From assembly GCF_029784135.1 (NCBI RefSeq), contig NC_073746.1:265011598-265075597 (forward strand): a stretch of 64,000 nt of DNA. The letters run 5' to 3'. Every line of letters begins with the position of its first letter. The stretch's first letter is position 1. Below the pieces are notes generated by a model. The model had not been told where the DNA came from, made no database searches, and saw only the letters and a program-made list of their open reading frames with translations. The DNA is from Toxorhynchites rutilus septentrionalis. Lineage: Eukaryota; Arthropoda; Insecta; Diptera; Culicidae. Below are positions 9,713-20,109 of this stretch, one piece after another. A program made the translations under genes and the position numbers.

Positions 9713-12075
9713 ACAAAAAACAGGAAGTGGGTTATATTTGTGGAATAACCGCAAAGGTGACGTAGAACTATCGTTGATTTAGTGATCATTTATTTTTAGT
9801 TGCATCTGAATCAATTCTGAATGAATGAATAAATGAATATTTGGGGGACTTCGAAAACGAGAGCGTTACGTTGAAGGCACAATATTCAGCAAAAGAAGCA
9901 ATCACACGAAAGTTGTATAATACATAATACATTGCTGGTATTGTGATATGATTTGTATTCCATTTCCAATAGAAAAAATAGCTATTGCATCCAATCAGTC
10001 TACATAATTTTTGCGTTCGCTCATCCTTTCTTTCGTTTGAGAAATTGTTGAGTGAACATCGTTCTCAAGTGCGCGTAGAGCGGGAATTCCTTCTTAAGAT
10101 TCATTGCACCTCTAATAAATTGCCGAAAGACGTGGTCTTACGTTGATCGTACTTGATTGAAAAATCGCAAAACCAAATGTATTTGGTCGCAGTATTATAT
10201 GGATAGAAAACATAATAAACTCTTTTGCTTGAATGTAATTTTCAATTCCAAGGGAACTGGCAGATTATTTTTCAGCAACGATAATATCTTTCCATATTCT
10301 CCTCGATACTCGAAGCCCACCAGTGGTTAATACTAACTCTATAACCACCTGTTCATTGCACTTGATTGAAAAATCACAAAACCAAATGTATTTGATCACA
10401 GTGTTATATGGTTATAAAACATTAAAATAAACTCTTTCGCATGAATGTATTTTTCAATTCTAAGTGGAACAGGTAGATTATTACTCAGCAACGATAACAT
10501 CTTTCCGGAATCTTCTCGACGCTGGATGGCAACCAAACGAAAATAGTTCCGCGCGTGTATGTGGTGGCTGCTCCGATTTCTCAAGCGGAACCGTTTGTGG
10601 CATCATTCTCCTCCTGATGGATTTCCTTCTGTCCTAAGGTGCACAAGCAGGCTCTTGGTGACACCGTTCATCAGCGCTTTCATGATAAACGAAGTTAGCT
10701 TCACCACAACAGCGACAACATGCTCCAATCGCTGTTCAATTATAACTGAGTGGATTTCCGAGCGTAAGCGAGCGCGATACCAATTGGTGATTTCAATAGC
10801 CTGTTTTGAAAGCAACTTTAAGGCTATTGAAACAAGTTTTTGGTTACACATTTGCATAGAACGATTGAATTTGAGTCGGATGAATTTCAGAATGCAAAAA
10901 TCGATTTTGATCGAATCGTGGAATTCGATCGACGTTCAAACCTATCGTTCAAAGTTCAGCATCTCTAATGTCAAATGGCAGTATATCTGATCTTATGATG
11001 CTTATAGGCTTTATATCAACATTATTAATGCATATAAACATTATTGAATGCCCTATATATGCATTTAGTGCTACCATATAATGCTTACAAGCATTTTGAT
11101 AAAACGTTTATACATTGGACATTGGGTATCTGGCTGCAAATGTCTTGAAATAAACATAACATAAACCTTTGAATTATTACTGATTTACGGTAGAATTGTT
11201 TTGTTTATTCCCAGACCAGATCATACAAGACCTTTTTTGAGCAGGTATCTGAGCGATTATTGAAATAGGACTATTTTCAATTCATTTATCTGTATCAATA
11301 GTGGTCCAGATTGCTAAGACACAACAGAGAAACACACATGTTGCAGAAGTACCCCGGTTCGAATCTAATAAAGCAATTTTCATATAACAGTGTGCATTCC
11401 AAACAGTGCGCGGTAAATCTAAATAACGAAGAAACTTATTAAAATCTCAATAACATTTGTAAAAGGTTTGTACGGGTCCCGATTGGTTCCAGCCAGTCTG
11501 CCAGTTCCTCTAGGAATTTAAAAATACATTCATGTGAAAGAGTTTATTTGAATGTTTTCTATCCATGTAACACTGTGACCAAATATGTTTCAATCAAGTG
11601 CTATTAACAGATGGTTATCGAGTTAGCATTAACCACTGGTGGGCTTCCAGTATCGAGGAAAATGTGGAAATATCTAATCGTTACTGAAAATAATCTGCCA
11701 GTTCCTCTGGGAATTTAAAATTATATTCATATGAAAGAGTTTATTTTAATGTTTTCTATTCATGTAACACTGTGACCAAATACATTAGGTTTTGTGATTT
11801 TTCAATCAATCGCAATCAACAGGATAGCTTCTGAAGATTATTCTTCCCCATCAGTAGGATATTTCCGTATCCAATATTGGATGCATAAAACCTTGTGACT
11901 CCAACGTAACGCTCTCGTTTTCGAAGTTCTCCAAATATTCATTCATTCAGAATGAATTCAGATTCAACTTCATACAAATGATCTCTAAATCAACGATAGT
12001 CCTACGTCACCCTTGCGGTTATACCATAGATATAACCCACTTCCTGTTTTTTCTAGGAAAAAAACCAAAGGAAAG
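9713..12075. mobile_element. Large foldback element with nested inverted subrepeats
   Basis: About 170 bp at 9713-9881 (ACAGGAAGTGGGTTATAT, AACCGCAA, TGACGTAG, CGTTGATTTAG, GAGCGTTACGTTG) recurs as the inverse complement at about 11892-12073. Inside these arms a unit of about 190 bp, with CTTGATTGAAAAATC, AACCAAATGTATTTGGTC and AAACTCTTTxGCxTGAATGT words, occurs twice in direct orientation (about 10149-10345 and 10361-10530). It occurs twice more as inverse copies (about 11500-11615 and 11640-11830). The centre (10540-11450) is unique and includes a 143-codon ORF at 10559-10990 and an overlapping minus-strand ORF that I do not recognise. No transposase is visible, so the element is non-autonomous. 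The family is unknown. Confidence 0.65.
11296..11375 (+). repeat. tRNA-like (A box/B box) fragment
   Basis: AGTGGTCCAGATTGCTAAG resembles a polymerase III A box and CCGGTTCGAATCT about 50 bp later is a good B box. The stems do not fold into a complete tRNA, so this is probably a tRNA-derived SINE relic inside the foldback element. Confidence 0.35.
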
Positions 12076-13673
12076 CAACTTGACGTTTCTATGGGCCTTA
12101 TGTAAGCATTAATACAGTGCTTATTTAACATGTTCGTCGCCCAACGCAATCCGACTAAGTTTCTTGCGGATAAAATCTGAAATGAAGGTCAAACGTTGAT
12201 TGTATATAACTTTCATCAGATCTAGCAATATTCTTATCAATTTGAAGACGAACTGACAACAATAACACATGTCAATGTTATGTAATATGGGTTTCGTATG
12301 GAACAGTAGTTCAAAGTATAGAATAAACATTACATTTTTTATAGTTTTGATTTCATGATTTAAATTTATATTTAGATGCCATTCCATCAAATAAGTTTTG
12401 AAAATTCTATTCAATTTGAACGAGGAAAGTGTCACCCATGTCTGGGTGACGGGGTGATGGACGTGTCAAGACCATTTCTTCGTTTGATCTTCATCAACAA
12501 ATGAATCAAAACGTAAAACCACACTTACAATACATTAGTTTTATTTTATTTAACATCCAAAATATTCACTAGATATAATTTATATGGCAGAAAAACGTTT
12601 GCCGCGTCAGCTAGCAATTTTATATTATAATGACGAGTTTTGTTAGAAGTATTAGAAAATTTCTGCATTCAGTAACATCCCGGATACGTTCTTCAGGATT
12701 CGTACGTTTTTTTTTCACTCATTACATACACAACAGGCCTGAGGGGACTCATCATAGTGAAGTCACAATCTGAAATTCACACTGTCGAAGTGCCCCAATT
12801 GTAACGTGACTCGGATAGCCGGAACATCAAGCGTCGAAGTAAACAAGTTGTCTGTATGAGTACTCTCTGTTTCTAAATGGATAATCTCGATTCTCCATCT
12901 TGAAAGCTACTATGTTTTCTGTATGATTACAATCACACGGGCACGCAAGTTAATCACACCAGGATGAAAAACTTATTAAACATCAAATTATTACCTCCAA
13001 TACATTCATGTGCGAGAAACTAAATACAATCAAGTTATGATCCATGACGACAAGCCACAATTAATCACGTTATCTCAGCTTATATTCATTTGCAATAAAT
13101 CGTATTGTATCAATGTGTCGATAAATACTAGCATACAGTACCCTATCGGTCGATAAGGTATACCGTAATGCCCTGTAATCTTTCTGTATGTATGTTTGTA
13201 TGTTTGTAACATGTTTGTCTGTAGCGCTGACCCACATTAATAGAAATTTGACCACGTTGGATTTCCATTATCCACAATTAGCGACTTCATCAGATGCTCC
13301 CACGATTTTATTTTAGTCTTATTAATGCCCTAGACTAATGAAGGAGAGGTGTGATAACTGCTACTTGCCTAATTATTTTCTAGCTTTTAGTACATTATTA
13401 TGTTTAATCACAATTAAACCGTTTAGCTTAAAAAGTTTTTTTTACTTATTTTATTTTAATTCAACTTGAAAGATATTTAAAAAATCACTAAATCACTTAA
13501 TTTAAATCTGTTTGCAGCATGTGCAAGGTATGGCAGATGACTTCCGGTAAAAAATTGAGATACATATTGGATGTTCAGAAAAATGTAAATTTTCAAAATT
13601 TTTGGATTTCATGAATATAGCCAGCCAAAGCGGCCACTAATGAGCTTTTTGGGATCATTCAAATATACAAATA
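12076..13673. other. Non-coding stretch with a Helitron-like 3' end relic
   Basis: At 12592-12612 GTTTGCCGCGTCAGCTAG matches the CTAG-type 3' end of the Helitron-like elements. The 104-codon minus-strand ORF at 12121-12435 is Phe/Ile/Leu rich and is not recognised. Nothing else is supported. Confidence 0.35.
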
Positions 13674-14079
13674 CAGGGTAACTTCGATATAACGTACATT
13701 TTACTTTCAAAATTGTACGTTGCCTCGAATTGTACGTTATATAGAAGCATAATAAAGAACTCAGAAACGTAGCTTATATTACTTTATTGTGTTGGTGTTC
13801 GAGTAAGATTAATGAATAAATTCAGATAAAAGACGAAGCCAACCTTTCTCTAAATTTTCCCCTTCGTACTGTTGATTGAAATTTGATTCATCTAGAATCC
13901 GGAATCACAAAACAGTTGTACTTCGGGATTGGTTAAAGTATAAATCAGGATATAATATCAAAATACAGATAATTTATTGTTCTTTCAGAAAAACCAATAT
14001 TCAAAAAAATATTACTTTGGACTTTGAAAACTTGTACGTTATATCGAGGTAAAATGTACATTATATCGAAGTTTCCCTG
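13674..14079. mobile_element. 406-bp TA-flanked MITE, pogo/Tc1-like ends
   Basis: The left end reads CAGGGTAACTTCGATATAAC and the right end is its inverse complement (CAGGGAAACTTCGATATAAT). About 29 of the first 31 bases match. TA dinucleotides flank both sides (13672-13673 and 14080-14081). There is no coding capacity. Ends beginning CAG with TA duplications fit a non-autonomous Tc1/mariner/pogo-type element. Confidence 0.75.
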
Positions 14080-14335
14080 TATTACGTAACACATTTAGGG
14101 AGGAGAGGATGTTTTGTGGAATCTGGTTTAAAATAAATCCAAATAATGTCTTATGTATCTGTGTATTCATAAATTATGTACATCATACTTAGGAACAAAT
14201 GAAAAATGTTTCTTATTTTTTGAATTTATCATCATTCATTCATACTGAAACACCGGCATACAACATCCGGCACCATTGATTAGTTCTTACATTTTAACCT
14301 GCAACAAAGTGTAAAAAAGTCGATTCTCACTGCTG

Positions 14336-14377
14336 TTTCAACTTACCCTGGAGTTGAAAAAATGGGGTAAGTTGAAA
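14336..14377. repeat. Short perfect hairpin
   Basis: TTTCAACTTACCC (14336-14348) is exactly inverted as GGGTAAGTTGAAA (14365-14377) around a 16-nt loop. Role unknown. Confidence 0.6.
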
Positions 14378-15221
14378 TGCTCAGAGTTCTATAGATGTTC
14401 GGTTTAGTTTCAAAAATCAGTAATCAAAATCACCTAATTATCACTATTTGATAACCTGACGAGCAATTCTGAAGATATGTTTTTATTGAAAATCACTGTT
14501 TACGGACCGATTGAGTCATCGCGCAAAAATGTATTTTTTTGATTTCACGAACGACGAAAAGTAAACAAAAGGCATGGATTGCTTGAGGTAGGGGGTTTCA
14601 GATTTTTTTCTGGCAGAGCACTTTTTGTAGCAAAAATATTTGACGGGGCAACTATTTTTTTTATTTTTCTTACGTCGAGTTCCGAACATAACAACTTCCA
14701 TGCGTAGCAGATGACACTCTGTGAAAATTAGAGCAACGAGTATTAATTTTCAGTCTCCTTTTTTCTCTGACGAATTTATGAAAACGCTTCCATGCGTTAG
14801 TCGTTTCGAACATAACGCTTCTTATGGAACGAACATCCAAAGAAAATCGCCGAAAATTCTGGATAATCATAATCACTCGGTATCATCGATAAGAGTTTTT
14901 TCCGACTATGTGTACTTTGTCGTTGAATGACATTATTAATCGTCGATTGGAAAGAATTGAAATTGAATCATTAAATACGATATAGGCGATGACGATAATG
15001 TCATTTATTGATTACTACAGGATTAAAAAAATATCATAAACAACTTCAAACATAGATCTGTATACATTATATAAATATACCCAGATACATTTGTCCAAAA
15101 CTTATCAGACACAACAGTCGTTACTGAATACGTCCATCCCACAGCTGACAATCTACCGATTTAGTGAAGCAATATTTAATGTTTCCTTTTTTCTCTGCTT
15201 TTCCTTCCGTTTCTTTTCCAG
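14378..15221. other. Presumed intron upstream of the Pak start exon
   Basis: Nothing recognisable until the polypyrimidine tract and acceptor at about 15185-15221 (TTTCCTTTTTTCTCTGCTTT, then TTTTCCAG). Confidence 0.45.
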
Positions 15222-15651
15222 CACATAAATCCGTTCGACGAACCCATCATAACTCGGACCAAGGATTACATCGGCGACGAACCTAGTGTAAAGTGCAGTG
15301 TCCGTTACTAGCGTGGCACCTCATCATTCGTTGCACTGTTTTGTGAAGAAGAAAGTAATTATTGTTTCAGTGCTTCTGTTGTGTTCAATGTCAAAAAATT
15401 AAAGGACTGTTCGTGTACAAGTGTAAGTGTATTTACCTCCGTTGTGGAGCATCCCTAAACGAAGGAACGAGTTAAAAAGCTTGTTTATGTGTGATATAGT
15501 CATTACGGTATAAAATATAATAATATCAACGAACGGCCACAGAAAACCCTACTCTTCACCGGTGGGCAGTTTTGAACAAACACCGCCTCTCCTGTGATAG
15601 CGTTCCCGGTAACATTCCGGTAAACATAGCATCAAATAGCAACATAGAAAA
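15222..15651 (+). other. Pak: 5'UTR part of the Pak start-codon exon
   Basis: A strong acceptor (pyrimidine tract then TTCCAG at 15216-15221) precedes about 430 nt without a long reading frame. It leads directly into the Pak start codon at 15652. An alternative is that transcription begins inside this block. Confidence 0.5.
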
Positions 15652-15766
15652 ATGTCCAGCGAAGAAGATAAGCCACCGGCACCCCCGGTTCGACTCACCA
15701 GCAATCGCGGTGGTGGCGAACGGATTGATAGCACCGCGCCGGTTGACATGAAGCCGCTTCCGAAAG
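15652..15766 (+). CDS. Pak: Pak (p21-activated kinase), first coding exon
   Basis: This exon encodes residues 1-38, starting [19 protein letters not shown] and ending DMKPLPK with one extra base, so the intron is in phase 1. The donor is AAAG/GTAACG at 15766/15767. The proline-rich PPAPPVRL segment (residues 8-15) is the conserved N-terminal SH3-binding (Nck/Dock-type) site of group I PAKs, and the whole segment matches the insect Pak N-terminus. Pak is a serine/threonine kinase that acts downstream of Rac and Cdc42 in actin and adhesion signalling in the cytoplasm and at the cortex. The start is chosen because it begins the conserved N-terminus and is preceded by stops. Joining to the next exon restores the frame exactly. 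The kinase domain is not in this exon. Confidence 0.92.
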
Positions 15767-15955
15767 GTAACGTCGATTTGAATATTTTCCCCATTCTTCG
15801 TGTTGGTGCTGTTCATAGTCAGCATCTTTTAACACTGAGAAAAGCATTTATTGAAAAATAAATTGATTTTCAAACAAACTTTAATTTGACAGTCAAATTC
15901 TAACTTGATATATTATTGATGGTAATTAGCATTTATCATTATTCCATTTCTGCAG

Positions 15956-16107
15956 AACCAGACGACACGGATCGCAAGAAGAAGACGCTCAAAAACAAAA
16001 TTAAGGTGTCAAAAACGTCCAATGACTCGAAACCCAACATTAGCTATCCGACAAACTTCGAGCATACGGTTCACGTGGGTTTCGACGCAATAACCGGCGA
16101 GTTTACG
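15956..16107 (+). CDS. Pak: Pak second coding exon with CRIB motif
   Basis: The acceptor CTGCAG/AACC at 15955/15956 and the donor ACG/GTAAGT at 16107/16108 define 152 nt. Joined to the previous exon (phase 1), this encodes residues 39-89. [20 protein letters not shown] is the basic stretch that precedes the GTPase-binding domain and can contact membrane lipids. [16 protein letters not shown] (residues 67-83) is a textbook CRIB motif (ISxPxxFxHxxHVGFD) for binding GTP-bound Rac/Cdc42, and ITGEFT starts the autoinhibitory segment. The exon ends in phase 0. I could not find the next exon (rest of the autoinhibitory domain) or any kinase-domain exon in the downstream 48 kb. They therefore probably lie beyond the window after a very long intron. 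Confidence 0.93.
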
Positions 16108-18155
16108 GTAAGTTGGTTCTACTCTCCAGTTCGCAGTAAATTTTATGAGCGTGTGCATGCGTTATGGCTTTTTGTTCTAAGTAAGTTGCGTTAGGTTAAT
16201 CCTTCCCAAAAACGATATCTAGTGTAGCAATGTGAGAGTAGGGTAAATTCGAATTGATTGGATAAATCATATTCTTAGTTCCAAAACCTTTTGTGTATCA
16301 GATTCAACATTGCTCATAATTTACATTATTCCTGCAATTCGATCTTTTTTGCATTTTCTGATGAACTTTGATTAGAAGCACGTTTTCCGTTTATTTCAAG
16401 TCCAATTTTAGCTAACATCGAGGAAAGTTGGTTTGCGGCCGTCCGTGGTGATTGATTTATCTTAGATGTCTGTACGCTTCGAAATGTAACGGCCTTTTTA
16501 TTGACTGCTAATGATACTATAAGTTGATGTACGCCTCTGTTTGCTAATTAGTCGCAATGTATACGCGTATATGCGAAATGGTACAAACTGGTGATTAAAA
16601 CAAATCTTGTGACTCCCGTTGATCTCTTCAGTTGCTAATTACGGCTCTTGTAGTCTTCACTTGTTTGCGCTGTTACACTGGAATGTTTTCACAACTTTCG
16701 ATTTCAGCAAATGGTTAGTCAAGGGTTTGACATAGAAGAAGAGCAAGTCTTCCAGATTTGAGTGACGTCCGTTTCAAAGTCCTTCCTGTTACTAGAACAA
16801 ACCTGAACATGTATACTCTGATCAGCATAGACCGCATCGTTCCCACAGCGAGCGTAATGTTGTACATACTGCCAGTATGAGTAATAGAAATCAAAGGTTT
16901 ATAGGAATATCAGATCTGTTGCGCCACACGCCGAACACAACAATTGTCGGACCACATTCGTCATAGATCAACAATCAGCCTATTTTTATTTGGTATTGCT
17001 AAAAATGACGAACAAACCCCTTGTTTACATGACATGACCAATAAAGATATTTTTTAAAATTGTAAGGGGTTGTATCTAAGATCCGACCGCATTTTCGACG
17101 TAGAACTACGGAATTATATTATTCAATCCGCTTGTTTATCACTTCGGATATTATTTTAGAATGCATTGAAATTTTTCATATACCTTTGTAGTTATTTAGC
17201 TACTTGATTATTTTTACTACTTCAGTAATTAAAATTTTCATTCAAAATATGAGCTTTTTAAAACTGCCTTCGGGCCTGGTGCACTGATAGAGAATAATAC
17301 GCCTCCCTAAATGGATATCGCTACAAGATGTCTTCATATTAGATAGAAACATATTGGAAAAAAACATCAGATTTTTAGCACATTACATATTAGATATAGA
17401 AAAGTTATTGACAATTTTCAATTGAAAGTTTGTCCATTTCATCTGAAAATCCATCACAGTCAATGTCGCTTCCCAAACTCGTGATAGAATGCTCATTGCC
17501 GTCAACGCGAATTTCCTTCTCGCGCCAAAAACAAATATCTCCGCTCCGTTTGTGCTGCAGGTCCGTACTGAGAACCGGCTGTCTGGCAATAGAAATATAT
17601 TATGTATTTGTTGGCTCATGCTGGTACGTATCTGATAAAATCTGTTCAACATACTTCATAGCAAGCCCTTCTTCCATTCAACAACTATCAACTTTTGCAC
17701 AGAATGTTTGTACTGAGTTGTGCGAGTAGAAATATTTCCTATCGATGAATACAAATATTTCTGAGAACTATCGAGAAATTGCGGAGCTCAAATCGTAGTA
17801 TTTCCTCTCTCCTCTCTAATTGCCCGTACAACGAAAGCTGCATTTGATTCGTGTGTCACGTATATGTCAGCATCTTTCAGATGTTTTACATCAAATTACT
17901 GGTAAAGAGAGTCGTCGAAAGCTATCAGCGCTTTTCGTTTGTTTGGTTCCGTTCTCACTTTACGATTGAACTGCTCTGCCAATTCGCACCAAACTTTTCC
18001 TTCCCACTCAGTATCGATCACAAACTATAAACACTCCTATATTCCGCTTGAGGTAGGATCGAACCCCAGAACATTAAACAGTAAGGTTTTTCTACTGGGA
18101 TTTGAAAGCATACTTCCATGAAAGATACTTCATCTTCTTGTGCCATGAAGTAGAT
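16108..18155 (+). other. Start of the long Pak intron, no gene recognised
   Basis: Begins at a consensus donor. Only short random ORFs on both strands. Confidence 0.5.
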
Positions 18156-18159
18156 GAAG

Positions 18160-18345
18160 CTTTCATTTTCCATTAATTTAAATCGTTTTTGGATTAGGGA
18201 ATTGTAATGTATTGATATACCTTAGAGAATTTCCAATTCGAATGGTATGCAAATCCCCAGAATTCATTCACTGTTATTAATGTTAACTTTATTACATAAA
18301 AACGTGACCAGTTTTTTGATTTGGCATCCTTTGCTGAAAGACTTA
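18160..18345 (+). repeat. Dispersed repeat, copy 1 (paired with 19345)
   Basis: Shared words with 19345-19545 are CATTAATTT, GAATCGTAATGTAT-like, TTCGAATGGTATG, CAGAATTCATTC and CATAAAAACGTGACC followed by TTTTxTGATTTGG. The 3' portion recurs at 57215-57285. Family unknown. Confidence 0.6.
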
Positions 18346-18409
18346 GTTCAGCGTCAAAATCAAAATATAAAAGCTGTACCTTGTTGCAGCTCTCGTGATT
18401 TCGAAAATG

Positions 18410-18480
18410 AGAATACAGCAGAACCCCGATTATCCGCGAAATAGAATGGCAAGGATAACGGATAGCGCAATTAAACTTTG
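18410..18480 (+). repeat. pogo-type MITE end fragment
   Basis: CAGCAGAACCCCGATTATCC followed by GCGAAAT matches the ends of the MITE at 57827-58137. Only one end is clear. Confidence 0.4.
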
Positions 18481-18489
18481 GGTGGAATA

Positions 18490-19344
18490 CGTTCGAAATA
18501 TAACCGAAAAGTTGACATAAGACTACCGATGGTTTAGTAATCATTTGTTTGAATTGCAATTTTTCAATGGATGACGTGACATTTTCTGGTTGTATCAAAA
18601 AACGTCATCATTAGATTCGAAATCGTAATCAGACATAATAAAAATAGTTATTCAAATTCATTGGCACTACAACAGAAATCTCCGTTTGCGCTCAATAAAG
18701 AGAATATCATTTTACCTTCATACAGTCTCGTTTCACTTCACGTCCATTTTTTTCGTTTATCACGCCGAAGCGAAATTATTTGCCTACAATCCAAGCCACG
18801 GTCGCATTTTAAAATTGGACTACGAAATTATCGCCGGCGAGAATAAACATTATAGAGATTTAAGAAGGAATTTTTTAGTACAAATATTTGGTATAACCAG
18901 ACGGCAGCGGCAGCGAGGCTCCAAAATTCCTTCTTTCAAGGCCGATAGAGAGAAATTTAGTTTTAGTTTTCCGAATTAGCAAACCACCCAAAGGCATACT
19001 TCATAGCAAACCTAAGGGCCTCTGCTTTGTTCAACAAACGCATAATTCATTGTACAGAATTATTGCAATGAAGCCACTAGAGGGCAACTGAATAAAATGT
19101 CGCATTTCTCTGCATTTCCGCAACGTGACATGTTGCATCATTACATTATTTGCTCTTTTTATACCATAACCTGTGTGCGCTCGCTAGTTGAATTGAGACT
19201 GCGACTTAAAATCGCGGATGGCTTACTTATACCAAATAAGTTGAGAGCAGGCAGAAACGATTGCCTGTTATTTATGGTACTGGGAGGTAAGCACACGAAT
19301 GGGCAAAAAAATGCATGGGAATATGAAATACTTTCAATTTTCAT
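18490..19344. other. Intronic stretch, no gene recognised
   Basis: Several 60-97 codon ORFs overlap in different frames. None shows a recognisable domain. Confidence 0.35.
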
Positions 19345-19550
19345 TAATTTTAGCCATTTACGAATTAGAGAATCGTAATGTATCGCGTATCAAACAAATC
19401 TTAAAGAATTTATGATTCGAATGGTATGTAAATCATCAGAATTCATTCGTAGCGAAAATAGTTATCAACGTTGATTTTAATTCATAAAAACGTGACCTAT
19501 TTTCTGATTTGGTACCCTCACTGACAGACGTAGTCTTACGTCAAAAATCT
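19345..19550 (+). repeat. Dispersed repeat, copy 2 (paired with 18160)
   Basis: Same block order as 18160-18345. It ends in the near-palindromic motif GACGTAGTCTTACGTCA, which recurs through the window. Confidence 0.6.
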
Positions 19551-19794
19551 GTTCAGGATTCCTTGCAAAAAACTTGATACTTTATCAAATTCATTTTAAT
19601 AATCATTTAAAACTTTCATGTAAAAATGTGTTTATTTCTTCCTAAAATGCAACGCTTCATTCGCTTCAAGCAGACATGCAGTTTCTCCTAGTTTTGTATT
19701 AGCAAATACAGAGCATGGAAGCTTGCTGTATATTCGATATTCAGTATATTCTTGCTGTATATTCGATATACTACTATCCATTTCATAACTAATA

Positions 19795-20105
19795 GTAGAA
19801 CCTCGATTATCCGCGAGCGAATAATCCGAGAAAGTAAGTATCATTCGTCAGTGAGAGGTAGGCACTCGCTCTTTTGTTTTAGTTATGACTTTCACATTAT
19901 CTGACCATAGGTGTACCCGGTCTTACAGATGGATAGTTTAATGATTTCTGTATTGATAAAACATAGTTTTCATGCTGAAATATCAAACAACACCTCATTT
20001 TTAGCCCATTATCCCGTTATCCGCGATTTTCGTTGTTCGCGATTACCGTTGTTACTGTTACCGCGATTTTCGTTGTTCGCGAAGTCTAGTCTGGAAAGCG
20101 TAAAT
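19795..20105 (-). mobile_element. Degraded pogo-type MITE, related to 57827
   Basis: TAGTAGAACCTCGATTATCC at the left, then ATGACTTTCACATTATCTGA, GTATTGATAAAACATAG and CATGCTGAAATATC. Read in reverse, these words match the interior of 57827-58137. The right end has decayed into repeated CCGCGATTTTCGTTGTTCGC units. Confidence 0.5.
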
Positions 20106-20109
20106 TTTT

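Noticed and set aside
12121..12435. 104-codon minus-strand ORF rich in Phe/Ile/Leu
   Set aside because: Composition matches AT-rich random sequence; no domain recognised.
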